A stretch of 64,000 bases of DNA. Origin: Sinorhizobium sp. A49 (GTDB taxonomy: Bacteria > Pseudomonadota > Alphaproteobacteria > Rhizobiales > Rhizobiaceae). The stretch spans positions 141,869 to 205,868 of the forward strand of contig NZ_MUNW01000051.1 of the NCBI RefSeq assembly GCF_002002725.1. Reading direction: 5' to 3'. This document shows, in pieces, positions 16,169 to 25,133 of this stretch. The notes beneath the pieces are model-generated. The model was not told the origin of the DNA. It ran no database searches and worked only from the letters and a program-made list of their open reading frames with translations. Position 1 is the first letter of the stretch. Each line of letters begins with the position of its first letter. The translations under genes and the position numbers were made by a program.

Positions 16169-17295
16169 GGCTGAATCTCCTCGATCGGCCGGAAGGTGAC
16201 ATCGTCGAAGCCGAAGGCTTTCGGGCCGACAACCTCCAGTGCGGCGGTCGAGCGCAGCAAGGAATGGCAGGGCAACGCTACGATCGCGACGCGCTGGCCG
16301 TATCGCAGCATTTCCGTGGTGATCGCGTTGCCGCTGTCGACATCGAGCACGATGATCAGATCCGGCACCGACACTTCGACTTCGCCGTTGCGGCTGAAGA
16401 CGAGGTTTTCGTTCTGGATCATCACCGAGGCGGTGTCGCCGTTGAAGGCATCGATGCCGGCAAGCTTCGCTTCGCCGATGACGAAGCCGCCACGCAGATG
16501 GCGTTCGAGATCGACGATCTTGCCGGAAAAGACCTGGCGGCCGTTTTCCTGGGCGCAGATCGCTGCGATCGGATCAGCGTGCTCGCGCCGCGCCTTCAGC
16601 ACGGCCCGCCCGAGCGAGACCGCCTGGGTGTACGAATGCGGGATCGAGTACTTCTTGAGGAAAGCTCCCGTCATCGGCGCCGATGCAAGCGTCGAGGCAC
16701 CGCCTTGCGAGACGACGCAGGCGCGCGCCATGCGCTCGTGCCACAGTTCCGATGCCGCATGCTGGAACAGCACGACATTGCCGTGCAGGTCGCACATGAC
16801 GCTTGGGGTCGAGCGATGACCGTAGATCGAGAAGGTGGTCATCTGCATTTCCGGGAAGGCGCGCCCCATGCCGTCACAATCGACAACGGGCAGGCCCGCA
16901 AAGGCGGCCGCAATCAGCGGCTCCATCGAATTGGCGCCGCCGATTTCCTCGCAGACGATGGCGTCGATGGCGATGCCGAGATGCTCTTCGAGTGCGCGAA
17001 CGCACCGCAGCCCTTCGCGCCCTTCCTTCAGCCGCTCATAGGCAACGACCGGTGCGCCAATGCCGCCGAGCGAGATGCAGCGCGCATCGTCCGCCAGCCG
17101 GTCGAGCGGCAGGATCGACAGGTTGTAGCCGCTGCGCATCGCCAGCCGCGCCCGTAGCTTGCCGATATAGGGGTTGCCGCCGCCGCCGGTGCCGAGAATG
17201 CCGGCACCGATTTCCAGCGCCTCCAGATCCTCTTCGTCGAGCACCCAGAGATCGGACGGATCGTAGTTCAAAGCTTTCAATGCACGCTCAGCCAT
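16165..17295 (-). CDS. DUF917 family protein, copy 2
   Basis: A 376-residue paralogue of the neighbouring DUF917 protein, sharing LGTGGGGNPYIGKLRARLAM, CEEIGGANSMEPLIAAAF, DCDGMGRAFPEMQM and VPDLIIVLDVDSG, with clear divergence elsewhere, so it is an old duplication and not a recent one. The start is ATG 17295 (MAERALKALNYD); the frame runs open to 17424 but that part is Arg/Ser-rich shadow of the hydantoinase gene. It overlaps the end of hyuA (17288) by 8 bp and copy 1 by 4 bp, implying coupled translation and a fixed ratio of HyuA and both DUF917 subunits. Confidence 0.85.
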   Translation of the reverse strand: MAERALKALNYDPSDLWVLDEEDLEALEIGAGILGTGGGGNPYIGKLRARLAMRSGYNLSILPLDRLADDARCISLGGIGAPVVAYERLKEGREGLRCVRALEEHLGIAIDAIVCEEIGGANSMEPLIAAAFAGLPVVDCDGMGRAFPEMQMTTFSIYGHRSTPSVMCDLHGNVVLFQHAASELWHERMARACVVSQGGASTLASAPMTGAFLKKYSIPHSYTQAVSLGRAVLKARREHADPIAAICAQENGRQVFSGKIVDLERHLRGGFVIGEAKLAGIDAFNGDTASVMIQNENLVFSRNGEVEVSVPDLIIVLDVDSGNAITTEMLRYGQRVAIVALPCHSLLRSTAALEVVGPKAFGFDDVTFRPIEEIQP

Positions 17296-18847
17296 GGAAG
17301 CCTCCCATTTCGCCGACAACCTTGACGTGGATGCGGGTAGCGTTCCCCGGCAGATAGGCAAGCGGCACGTCCTCCCGCTCGATGACCTGGATGGTTTCGG
17401 CAATCGCACCGGCCGAAAGCGCACGCTCCGTCGCTTCCTGCTCTGCCTGCTTCAGGCAGATCTCGCGCGTCAGACCCTTTTCGAGTGCAAAGACGCGGTC
17501 GACTTCGCCGCTGATCTGGGCGATCGCTGCACCGACGGCGTTGGCGACGGCGAAATTCTCCGGGCGGATGACGTCCAGATCCCCGAGCCTGTCCGGCATC
17601 AGGATCGAGCCGCCACCGACGGCGATGACCGGGATCGGATCGGCCGAGACGCGGCTGCGTTCGACCGAGTTTTCCAGCATCTGCACGATCCTTACATGGG
17701 CCTTTTCGGCCAGCGCCCGGTCGAGATGCGCGACCTTGGACGCGTCCCCGATATCGGCCTTGCCGAGGGCGACGGCGATATCCGTCGTCGTCAGGGTCTG
17801 GCCTCCGAAGACCAAAGCATCCTTGGCGATGCGATAACCGACCGACTGCGGGCCGACCGTCACTTCACCATTGGCGAGTTCGCGTACCAGCGATCCGCCG
17901 CCAAGACCGATCGAGAACACGTCGGGCATGCGGAAATTGGTGCGCACGCCGCCGACGTCGACGATGGTCGCCGCCTGGCGGGGAAAGCCGTGGTGAAGCG
18001 CACCAACGTCGGAGGTGGTGCCGCCGATATCGACGACGATCGCCTCCTTGCGGCCGGTCAGGAACGCCGCACCGCGCATCGAGTTGGTCGGGCCGGAGGC
18101 AAAGGTCAGAACCGGGAAGCTTCTGACTGTCGCAGCCGCCATCAGCGTGCCGTCGTTCTGGGTGATGAAGAACGGGCAAGAAAGCCCGGCATCCTTCAGC
18201 GCCTTGGCGAAGGCGTCAACCGTCTTGGCCGCAAGCGAAAGCAGGCTGGCATTCATGATGGCAGCACTTTCGCGCTCCAGCAGGCCGATGCGGCCGATGT
18301 CGCCGGAGACGACGACCGGAAGGCCCGGGCAATGCTTTTCGATCACGGTCTTGGCGCGCTGCTCCATCTCGGCATTGATGGGGCTGAAGACGCAGGTGAT
18401 GGCTGCCGCCTTGACGTTCTTGAGGCGGATGTCGGCAGCGATCCGGATCAGCTCTTCTTCATCGAGAGGCGCGATGGCACGGCCGTCGAATTCATAGCCG
18501 CCACGCACCAGGTAGGCGTGATGACCGACAGCTTCGGCGAGATCGTTCGGCCAGTCGACCATCGGCGGCAGGCAGGCGGTCGCCGGCAAGCCGAGGCGAA
18601 TGGCGGCAACATGATTGATGTGCTTGCGCTCGATCACCGCATTGGTGAAATGCGTCGTGCCGATCATCACGGTGCCGATCTTGGACCGGTCGATACCGGC
18701 CTTGGCGATTGCGCCCTCCAGTGCCTCGATGACGCCTGTCGTCACGTCTTCCGTCGTCGACGCCTTAACGCCCGACAGAACGTGCCGCCCCTCCATGATC
18801 ACGGCGTCGGTGTTCGTGCCCCCGACATCTATTCCCAATCGATACAC
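17288..18847 (-). CDS. HyuA-type hydantoinase/oxoprolinase subunit
   Basis: A 519-residue protein of the hydantoinase/oxoprolinase superfamily, which opens hydantoin or oxoproline rings with ATP. The actin-like ATPase N-domain starts at once with YRLGIDVGGTNTDAVIM and contains GTTHFTNAVIE; the middle domain has ADIVVDIGGTTSDVG-type (EAIVVDIGGTTSDVGAL) and IGLGGGSLV. No HyuB is encoded nearby; the two DUF917 proteins take that place. The GTG at 18847 is preferred over the open upstream frame (to 18925) because AAGGAG lies 7 bp ahead and homology starts there. Substrate unknown. Confidence 0.87.
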   Translation of the reverse strand: MYRLGIDVGGTNTDAVIMEGRHVLSGVKASTTEDVTTGVIEALEGAIAKAGIDRSKIGTVMIGTTHFTNAVIERKHINHVAAIRLGLPATACLPPMVDWPNDLAEAVGHHAYLVRGGYEFDGRAIAPLDEEELIRIAADIRLKNVKAAAITCVFSPINAEMEQRAKTVIEKHCPGLPVVVSGDIGRIGLLERESAAIMNASLLSLAAKTVDAFAKALKDAGLSCPFFITQNDGTLMAAATVRSFPVLTFASGPTNSMRGAAFLTGRKEAIVVDIGGTTSDVGALHHGFPRQAATIVDVGGVRTNFRMPDVFSIGLGGGSLVRELANGEVTVGPQSVGYRIAKDALVFGGQTLTTTDIAVALGKADIGDASKVAHLDRALAEKAHVRIVQMLENSVERSRVSADPIPVIAVGGGSILMPDRLGDLDVIRPENFAVANAVGAAIAQISGEVDRVFALEKGLTREICLKQAEQEATERALSAGAIAETIQVIEREDVPLAYLPGNATRIHVKVVGEMGGFHG

Positions 18848-18897
18848 GGACAGTCTCCTTGTTGATGGGCCTTCGGCCCTGTTTCCTCGTTCGGCCT

Positions 18898-20565
18898 CTA
18901 GGCCGTTGATCTCACCAGGAAGCACGCTCTCTCCTCGACGCTTACCGTGGGCTTCAATGCTTCCTCCTCGTCGCTCATCACCGGGATCGCCGAGATGAGC
19001 GCGCGGGTGTAGGGGTGCCGGGGATCGGCGAAGACATCCGCCGTTCTCCCCTCCTCGACGATCTCGCCCTTCAGCATGATGGCGATGCGGCTGCAGAAAT
19101 TGCGCATCAGCGAAAGATCGTGAGAGATGAAGAAGTACGTCAGCCCAAGCTCGTCCCTGAGGCGCTGCAACAAGGCGATGACCTGCTTCTGCACCGAGAC
19201 GTCGAGCGCCGAGGTCGGTTCGTCGAGCACGATGATCTTCGGCTCGGCCGCAAGCGCCCGGGCGATTGCCACCCGTTGCTTCTGCCCGCCCGAAAGCTCG
19301 TGCGGATACTTCGAAAGGTAGGCGGACGGCAGGTTGACGAGCGCCATCAGCTCCTCCATCCGCACCGTCGCCGCCTTGCCGCGAAGGCCGACATGGCTGA
19401 GCGGGACTGCCAAGGTCTGCGTCACCGTGCGCTTGGGGTTTAAGGACGTACCGGGATTCTGGTAGACGATCTGGGTCAGCCGCTGCGACGCCATCGCTTG
19501 CGTGGGCGAGCCGACGCGGATCGTGCCGGAACTCGGCGCAATCAGCCCCATCACCATGCGGGCAATCGTCGTCTTGCCGGAGCCGGACTCGCCCGCAAGG
19601 CCGAAGATCTCACCCTCAGGCACAGACAGCGTCACCGGCTTGACCGCCTCGTGGCGTTTCATTCGGCCGAGGAAGGGCTTTTCGACATAGACCTTGCCGG
19701 CCCCCTCGAGCGTGATGATCGGCGCATTCGACGAAACCGGCTGGTCAACCACCTTCGGACCGTACAGCGGTGGGATCGCGTCGATCAGATCGATCGTGTA
19801 GGGCTGCCGCGGCGTCTGGAAGATCTGGCGCAGATTGCCGCTTTCGACGATCTCGCCATGACGCATGACGAAGACGCGATCGGCCGTCTGCCGCACCACG
19901 CCGAGATTGTGCGTGATCATCAGCAGGGAAAGCCCCTCGCTGTCGACCAGGCGGTTGATCAGCTTCAGGATCTCGTCCTGCGTGGTGACGTCAAGCGCCG
20001 TGCCCGGCTCATCGGCGATCAGCAGTTGCGGCTGGTGCAGAAGCGCAAGGCCGATCAGCACGCGCTGGCGCATGCCGCCGGAAAGCTGCGAAGGATAGGC
20101 ATCGAAGACCCGTTCCGGGTCCTGGAGCTGTACACGGCGCAGCACATCGAAGATGCGTTGCTTGCGGTCTATCGCCGTGGTTCTGACGCCGTCGCGTCGA
20201 TCGGCATAGAACATCACGTCATCGAGGTGCCGGCCGATCCGGAAGACTGGATTGAACGACGACAGCGGGTCCTGCATGATGATCGAGAACGCAGTGCCCT
20301 TCAACGCCTCGCGCTCGCGGCCGGGCATATCGAGCACCCGCCTGCCGTCATATTCGATGTTGCCGCTTTCGATGCGGGCGTTGTCAGGAAGCGTGCCGAG
20401 GATCGCCTTCGAGGTGACCGATTTGCCCGATCCGGTCTCGCCAATCAGCGCCACGCGCTCGCCCCGGCTGATCTCGAACGAGACGTCCTTCAGGATATGC
20501 TGGCGGCGGCCATAGGTGGTGAAGGCAATGTTGAGGTCTTCGACCTTGAGGAGAGGAGTGCTCAT
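18898..20565 (-). CDS. Fused DppD-DppF-type ABC transporter ATPase
   Basis: A 555-residue protein carrying two nucleotide-binding domains in one chain. NBD1 (about 1-265) has Walker A GETGSGKSV, signature LSGGMRQRVLIGLAL and Walker B LLIADEPGTALDV; NBD2 (about 275-545) has GESGSGKTT, LSGGQKQRVAIARAL and IIVLDEPTSALDV. Each NBD is followed by the oligopeptide-specific tail (HPYTRALISAIP in the second, QPYTIDLIDAIPP in the first). ATG 20565 starts MSTPLLKVEDLN; upstream frame to 20646 is shadow. The gene follows the DppC-like permease after 4 bp. It powers the importer of this operon. Confidence 0.92.
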   Translation of the reverse strand: MSTPLLKVEDLNIAFTTYGRRQHILKDVSFEISRGERVALIGETGSGKSVTSKAILGTLPDNARIESGNIEYDGRRVLDMPGREREALKGTAFSIIMQDPLSSFNPVFRIGRHLDDVMFYADRRDGVRTTAIDRKQRIFDVLRRVQLQDPERVFDAYPSQLSGGMRQRVLIGLALLHQPQLLIADEPGTALDVTTQDEILKLINRLVDSEGLSLLMITHNLGVVRQTADRVFVMRHGEIVESGNLRQIFQTPRQPYTIDLIDAIPPLYGPKVVDQPVSSNAPIITLEGAGKVYVEKPFLGRMKRHEAVKPVTLSVPEGEIFGLAGESGSGKTTIARMVMGLIAPSSGTIRVGSPTQAMASQRLTQIVYQNPGTSLNPKRTVTQTLAVPLSHVGLRGKAATVRMEELMALVNLPSAYLSKYPHELSGGQKQRVAIARALAAEPKIIVLDEPTSALDVSVQKQVIALLQRLRDELGLTYFFISHDLSLMRNFCSRIAIMLKGEIVEEGRTADVFADPRHPYTRALISAIPVMSDEEEALKPTVSVEERACFLVRSTA

Positions 20566-20569
20566 CGTC

Positions 20570-21430
20570 TCAGGCCTCCACATCGAACATGTCGCGCAGA
20601 CCGTCACCGAGCAGGTTGAAGCCGAGCGTGGCGTAGAAGATCGCAAAGCCGGGTGCCAGAACCTCCCACCATTTCTCCGGCAGGAACTGCCGGCCGTCGG
20701 CGACCATCGAGCCGAGGTCCGGTGTCGGCGGCTTCACACCGAGCCCGAGGAAGGAGAGCGTCGCGCCGAAGAGGATGACGAAGGCGGCGTCGAGCGTCGT
20801 CTTGACCGAGATGACCGAGATGCAGTTCGGCAGGATCTCCTTGGCAAGGATATGCAGGTGGCTGGCGCCGGCGAGCCGCGCTGCCTCGATATAGTCTTCC
20901 GCCGCGATCGATTTTGTCACGCGATAGACGAGGCGTGCATGCCAGGTCCACCAGAGCAGCGTGATCGCCAGCATGGCGTTGACCAGATTGGGCTCGAGCA
21001 CGTTACCGATGGCGAGCGCCATCACCAGCGGCGGGATCGCCAGCATGATGTCAGTGAAACCGGTCAGGAGCCGCTCGGTCAGGCCGCCGGCATAACCGGC
21101 GATCATGCCCAGCGCCGAGCCGATCGGCACCGCTACGCCAAGCACGCCGATGACGAGCAGCAGCGACACGCGAAAACCGAAGACCGTGCGCGAGAAGATG
21201 TCGCGTCCAGCCTTGTCGGTGCCGAACCAGTTGTCGACATCCGGCGGCATGTGGCGGTTGCGGAAGTCGACGACGGCGCCGACATGCTCGGGAAAGCGCG
21301 CGATCAACGGCGCAAAGACGGCCATGGCGATGACCGAAAGCACGATCAGTGCGCCGATGACGGCGGCCGGGTTCCGGCTGAACCGGTACCAGGTCATGTA
21401 GCCGGCGGACAGGCGGGTTGCATCCTGCAT
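20570..21430 (-). CDS. DppC-type ABC transporter permease
   Basis: A 286-residue inner-membrane permease with about six spans. It starts with a cytoplasmic segment and TM1 (VIGALIVLSVIAMAVFAPLIA), then the periplasmic loop with WFGTDKAGRDIFSRTVFG typical of DppC/OppC. The EAA loop that docks the ATPase is AARLAGASHLHILAKEILPN (about 190-210). It overlaps the DppB-like gene by one base at 21430, so the two permeases are translated together. It forms the heterodimeric channel with the product of 21430-22458. Confidence 0.9.
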   Translation of the reverse strand: MQDATRLSAGYMTWYRFSRNPAAVIGALIVLSVIAMAVFAPLIARFPEHVGAVVDFRNRHMPPDVDNWFGTDKAGRDIFSRTVFGFRVSLLLVIGVLGVAVPIGSALGMIAGYAGGLTERLLTGFTDIMLAIPPLVMALAIGNVLEPNLVNAMLAITLLWWTWHARLVYRVTKSIAAEDYIEAARLAGASHLHILAKEILPNCISVISVKTTLDAAFVILFGATLSFLGLGVKPPTPDLGSMVADGRQFLPEKWWEVLAPGFAIFYATLGFNLLGDGLRDMFDVEA

Positions 21431-22458
21431 CAGCGGGCCTCCTTGAAGCGAAGCCGCGGGTCAAGGAAGCTGATGATCAGGTCGATGACGAGGTTGGCGG
21501 CGATGAAGAAAATGCCCGAGACGAGGACCACGGCCATGACGGCGTTGAGGTCCTTCTGCAGGATGGCGTCGAGGCCGTAGGAGGCAAAGCCGCCCCAGGA
21601 AAAGACCATTTCGACGACGAAGGCGTTGCCGATCAGCGAGGCGAATTCGAGCCCCATGATTGTCAATGGTGCAATCGAAGACAGCTTCAGCAGATAGCGA
21701 AACACGATGACGCGATCCGGTACGCCGAAGGATTTCAGCGTCAGTACATGATCGCGGCGCTGGTGGTCGATCATTGCCGAGCGGGTGATGCGGGTGATCT
21801 GGCCGATGCCCGCCATTGCCAGTGCCAGCGCCGGAAAGATCAGATGCTGAAGGGCGCTCAGAAAAACATCGGGACGGCCGGCAGCCAAGCTGTCGACCAG
21901 CAGGAAGCCCGTGGGGCCAGCCGGTGCGCCGAGCTGGAAGTCGACACGGCCGAGCGTCGGCCATGAGGGGAAATGGTCCGCCGCGAGGATCTGCAGGGTC
22001 ACCGCGAAGAGAAAGCTCGGAATGGTGACGCCGATCAGCGAGAAGAAACGGCCGCTATTGTCGATCCAGCTGTTCCTGTAGCGCGCCGTCAAAACGCCGA
22101 GCGGCACGGCCACCGCAAAAATGATGGCGATGGTGACGATGACAAGCTCGAGCGTCGCCGGCAGGAAGGTGGCGATATCGGCACTGACCTCCCGGTCGGA
22201 CACGATCGAGCGCCCGAGATCGCCGGTCACCGCATGGCTGACATAGCTGACATACTGGGTGATCAGCGGCTCATCGAGCCCCATGCGCTGGCGCAGCTGG
22301 TCGACCTGCTCCTGCGTTGCGCTCGGACCGAGGGCCATGCGCGCCGGGTCGCCCGGCACGATGCGGGCGAGCACGAAAATCATCAGCGACAACACGAACA
22401 GCACCATAAGGAAGCCGACCGCGCGCCGCGCAAACAATGCGACGTAATAATTGCCCAT
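21430..22458 (-). CDS. DppB-type ABC transporter permease
   Basis: A 342-residue permease of the DppB/OppB type: N-terminal TM1 after ARRAVGFLMVLFVLSLMIF, the family motif PGDPARMALGPSATQEQV, and the EAA-like loop VLTLKSFGVPDRVIVFRYLL. ATG 22458 (MGNYYV) follows AAAGGG by about 6 bp; a TTG six bases earlier is also in frame. It is the first structural gene after the regulator, 186 bp downstream of its stop; that gap contains 20-bp direct repeats likely to be the activator site. Confidence 0.9.
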   Translation of the reverse strand: MGNYYVALFARRAVGFLMVLFVLSLMIFVLARIVPGDPARMALGPSATQEQVDQLRQRMGLDEPLITQYVSYVSHAVTGDLGRSIVSDREVSADIATFLPATLELVIVTIAIIFAVAVPLGVLTARYRNSWIDNSGRFFSLIGVTIPSFLFAVTLQILAADHFPSWPTLGRVDFQLGAPAGPTGFLLVDSLAAGRPDVFLSALQHLIFPALALAMAGIGQITRITRSAMIDHQRRDHVLTLKSFGVPDRVIVFRYLLKLSSIAPLTIMGLEFASLIGNAFVVEMVFSWGGFASYGLDAILQKDLNAVMAVVLVSGIFFIAANLVIDLIISFLDPRLRFKEAR

Positions 22459-22558
22459 TGGCAACCCTTTCCCCTCGGCCGGTTATCGTCCGGCCTGTCT
22501 GCCGCTTTTTGCGGTCGAGGGCAGTTTCAAGCCGAAAGGGTGATTTGCACAACGGCTA

Positions 22559-22598
22559 GAAAGGATAGGTTTTTATAAGAAAGGTATAGGTTCTTGTA
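22559..22598 (-). promoter_or_regulatory. Two 20-bp direct repeats, probable activator site
   Basis: GAAAGGATAGGTTTTTATAA (22559-22578) and GAAAGGTATAGGTTCTTGTA (22579-22598) are adjacent, near-identical units with a 20-bp period (two helical turns). They lie about 100 bp upstream of the permease start (22458). MalT-like LuxR ATPases bind direct repeats, so the product of 22645-25011 is the natural ligand. Bases here are also more A/T-rich than in the flanking genes. Confidence 0.55.
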
Positions 22599-22644
22599 TC
22601 GACCAAACGGAAGAACGGCGCATACCGCGCGGACTGCAACCTGA

Positions 22645-25011
22645 TCAGGAAATGACGCCGAGCGCCTTTGCCGCGATGATCGCTTCCCGTCGACGGCTGC
22701 AGCCAAGCTTGCGATAGAGATTGCCGAGGTGGAATTTCACCGTGGCCTCGCTCAAGCCCAGAGCATGGGCGATGAACTTGTTCGACGCACCCTCGGCAAT
22801 CATCAGCAGCAGGCGGGTTTCGCGCCGGGTCAGGCCATTCTTTTCGCCGAGCGTCGTGTTGGGCAGACCGGTATCGCGCAAGCGGCGCAGGATCTGTTGC
22901 GACGTCGGCGTGGTCTGCAGGAAGTCGCTGATGCGCCGGTCTCCCGTCAGTTCCCGCAAAAATTGCCGCTCTTCCGACAGCGGCGCAATGGTGCCGAGCC
23001 GCGCCGCATTCTCGAAGGTTTTCTGCAGGATAGCGCGCGCGCTGGTGAGGTTGTGCCGGCGGCGGGCGACATAGGCCTGCCAGACCTCGATGCACAATCG
23101 CTGGCGGCCCGTCAGGTTGAGGTTGCTCGCCAGTGCCGCAAGCTGCCGGTCCAGATGCACGCGCCCCGGCATCTCGAAGACGATATGGCGCAGCCAGACG
23201 ACAGCCAATGCGATCTCGTCGCGGTCCTGCAGGCGGGTCAGTTCGTCAACGGCCGCCTCCACCCAGGTTCTGTTGATACGAGCCTGCACCGCCGCAAGCT
23301 TTTCTGCCGCTTCCTGCCAGCGGTTGCCGTTCTGGAGAATGACGGCGTCCCGGACCTCGATCATCAGGCGGAACTGCCTGTTATAGACCTGATAGGCGCG
23401 CCAGCGATCGAGGAATCCGCGTGCGGCAATCATGGAAAAATGCTCGCTCAGCGCCTGGCTGCCGTATTGCAGCGCGAACTCGATCAGGCTCGGCCAGATC
23501 TCGCCATGCGAGAAATCGTCCATCTCAGAGGTCAGAAAGCGTGCCAGCGGCTCCGGCTTGCCGTCCTCATATTCAACGCATGCTTGCAACAAGGCGAGCA
23601 GCCGCGCATCCATCGGACTATCGAACGGCACGCGCGAAAGTTGCTCGGCAGCGTCGGTCGAATTCTTGCGGGCACGCACCGCGTCGCCGCTCATCAGGTG
23701 CATCATTGCCTGGTGCAGGTTGATGTAGAAACACAGAAGCGGCACCCCGGCGCGCTCATAGTGGAACAACGCTCGATCGGCGATATCCTGGGCAACGGCA
23801 AACCGCCGCCGGCGAATGTAGAATTCCAGGATCGAATTGTAGATGCTGCCGCGTTCCAGATCGGCGTCGAGCGGAAACTCCGACAGAAGCGTCGTGGATT
23901 GCTCCAGCAGATCATCGCCGAGCACCACGTCCTCGTAGATCAACATCACCAGACGGAAAGAGCGGAAGGCGGCCGAGAACGCCGCACGGTCGCTCAACAC
24001 CTTCAGCACATTGTTGGCGCGCGAGCCGTAACAATCGGCAAGCAGCCGTTGCGCGCGCAGCACCTCGCCGCGCTTCAGCGCCTGCATCGCAAGCGCCGTG
24101 ACGATGCCTTCATGCTGCGTCGCAAGCTCGGCCGGGAACCCGGCGAGAACCCGGTCGAACGCTTCCGAGCCGTGGAAGAAGATGTAGTACCGGCCGAAGT
24201 TTGCAACGAAAGCGCGGACCGCCAGTTCGTGAAGCCCCGCCTGCTGCAGCACGAGGATCGCTTCCGTTTGCATGCCGTGCGCGGCATAGGCGGTCGATAT
24301 CGCCGGGACGCGAGCGCTGTCTCCGAGACGCCCGGCCAGCACCATGTCAACCGCTGCGGCAAGCGCACCGGCGATGCCACTCGCCTGCAGATAGGCGGGC
24401 ACCGCTTCCTTCCCTTTGGCCGGCGACCTTGCCGCCTGCTGGGCAAGGCTGAGCTGGACGAGCTCGAAATCTGCCGTTTCATTCAGGACATCGTTTGCCA
24501 GAAAACGCGTGAGCGTCGCCTCGTCTCGCGACGATCGCGAGTGCAGCCCAACCAAAAACGGCCACCCTCCAGTCTCGGTCAGGAGCCGCGGCGCCTCAGT
24601 CCTGCCGTAGGAGGCCTCCAACTCTCCGCGTGAAAAGCAGATATCGGCCGCACCAAGGCAGAGTGCCTTGCCGTAGGCAATCGCCCGATCGAGACCGAAG
24701 AGCCGGGTTCGCGGCCGCTTCGCGATCACGACGCGTCGTCCCTCGTCCTGCCAGATTGCAGGCATTTCGACTTCCTGCGTGTCCGTCGGCACGTCCCAGA
24801 GCAGCACGTCGTCGGAGGTGTCTTCTTCGCCGGGAGGACGCGCCGATCGCCATATGCGGCATTGAAGGTGGGACGCCAGTTGCGACAGCAGCGTCGACTT
24901 TCCCATGCCCGCAACGGCGTCCAGAACCACGATCGGTTCGGCCGCTGTCACGATGCGTCGCAGAATTTCGTCTCGCCAGATGTCGATCGCTTTGTGGGAC
25001 GTATCAGCCAT
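22645..25011 (-). CDS. MalT-like LuxR-family ATPase activator
   Basis: A 788-residue one-component regulator. Residues 25-45 hold the P-loop VLDAVAGMGKSTLL of the STAND/AAA ATPase part, the middle 500 residues are helical, repeat-rich sensor modules, and the C-terminus (about 725-788) is a LuxR helix-turn-helix: LTRRETRLLLMIAEGASNKFI, then GLSEATVKFHLGNLYRKLG. MalT is activated by binding an inducer and ATP; here the inducer is likely the transported compound. It lies upstream of, and reads in the same direction as, the ABC/hydantoinase operon, with the direct repeats between. Start ATG 25011; no transmembrane spans. Confidence 0.88.
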   Translation of the reverse strand: MADTSHKAIDIWRDEILRRIVTAAEPIVVLDAVAGMGKSTLLSQLASHLQCRIWRSARPPGEEDTSDDVLLWDVPTDTQEVEMPAIWQDEGRRVVIAKRPRTRLFGLDRAIAYGKALCLGAADICFSRGELEASYGRTEAPRLLTETGGWPFLVGLHSRSSRDEATLTRFLANDVLNETADFELVQLSLAQQAARSPAKGKEAVPAYLQASGIAGALAAAVDMVLAGRLGDSARVPAISTAYAAHGMQTEAILVLQQAGLHELAVRAFVANFGRYYIFFHGSEAFDRVLAGFPAELATQHEGIVTALAMQALKRGEVLRAQRLLADCYGSRANNVLKVLSDRAAFSAAFRSFRLVMLIYEDVVLGDDLLEQSTTLLSEFPLDADLERGSIYNSILEFYIRRRRFAVAQDIADRALFHYERAGVPLLCFYINLHQAMMHLMSGDAVRARKNSTDAAEQLSRVPFDSPMDARLLALLQACVEYEDGKPEPLARFLTSEMDDFSHGEIWPSLIEFALQYGSQALSEHFSMIAARGFLDRWRAYQVYNRQFRLMIEVRDAVILQNGNRWQEAAEKLAAVQARINRTWVEAAVDELTRLQDRDEIALAVVWLRHIVFEMPGRVHLDRQLAALASNLNLTGRQRLCIEVWQAYVARRRHNLTSARAILQKTFENAARLGTIAPLSEERQFLRELTGDRRISDFLQTTPTSQQILRRLRDTGLPNTTLGEKNGLTRRETRLLLMIAEGASNKFIAHALGLSEATVKFHLGNLYRKLGCSRRREAIIAAKALGVIS

Positions 25012-25133
25012 TCATTCTCTGCCCAATGGGGCGAAGCGCGGTTGCCGTCGAAACCTAGACAAGGACGCTCGGGTTGGCAAAGGCGCAATAGGCTGGCCGA
25101 CATGCCTCGCTCGCAATTTGTCGCTGCCCCCGG

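Noticed and set aside
17294..18865. 523-residue plus-strand frame antisense to HyuA
   Set aside because: The His/Arg/Asp-rich translation is typical of antisense shadow, while the opposite strand has clear hydantoinase motifs.
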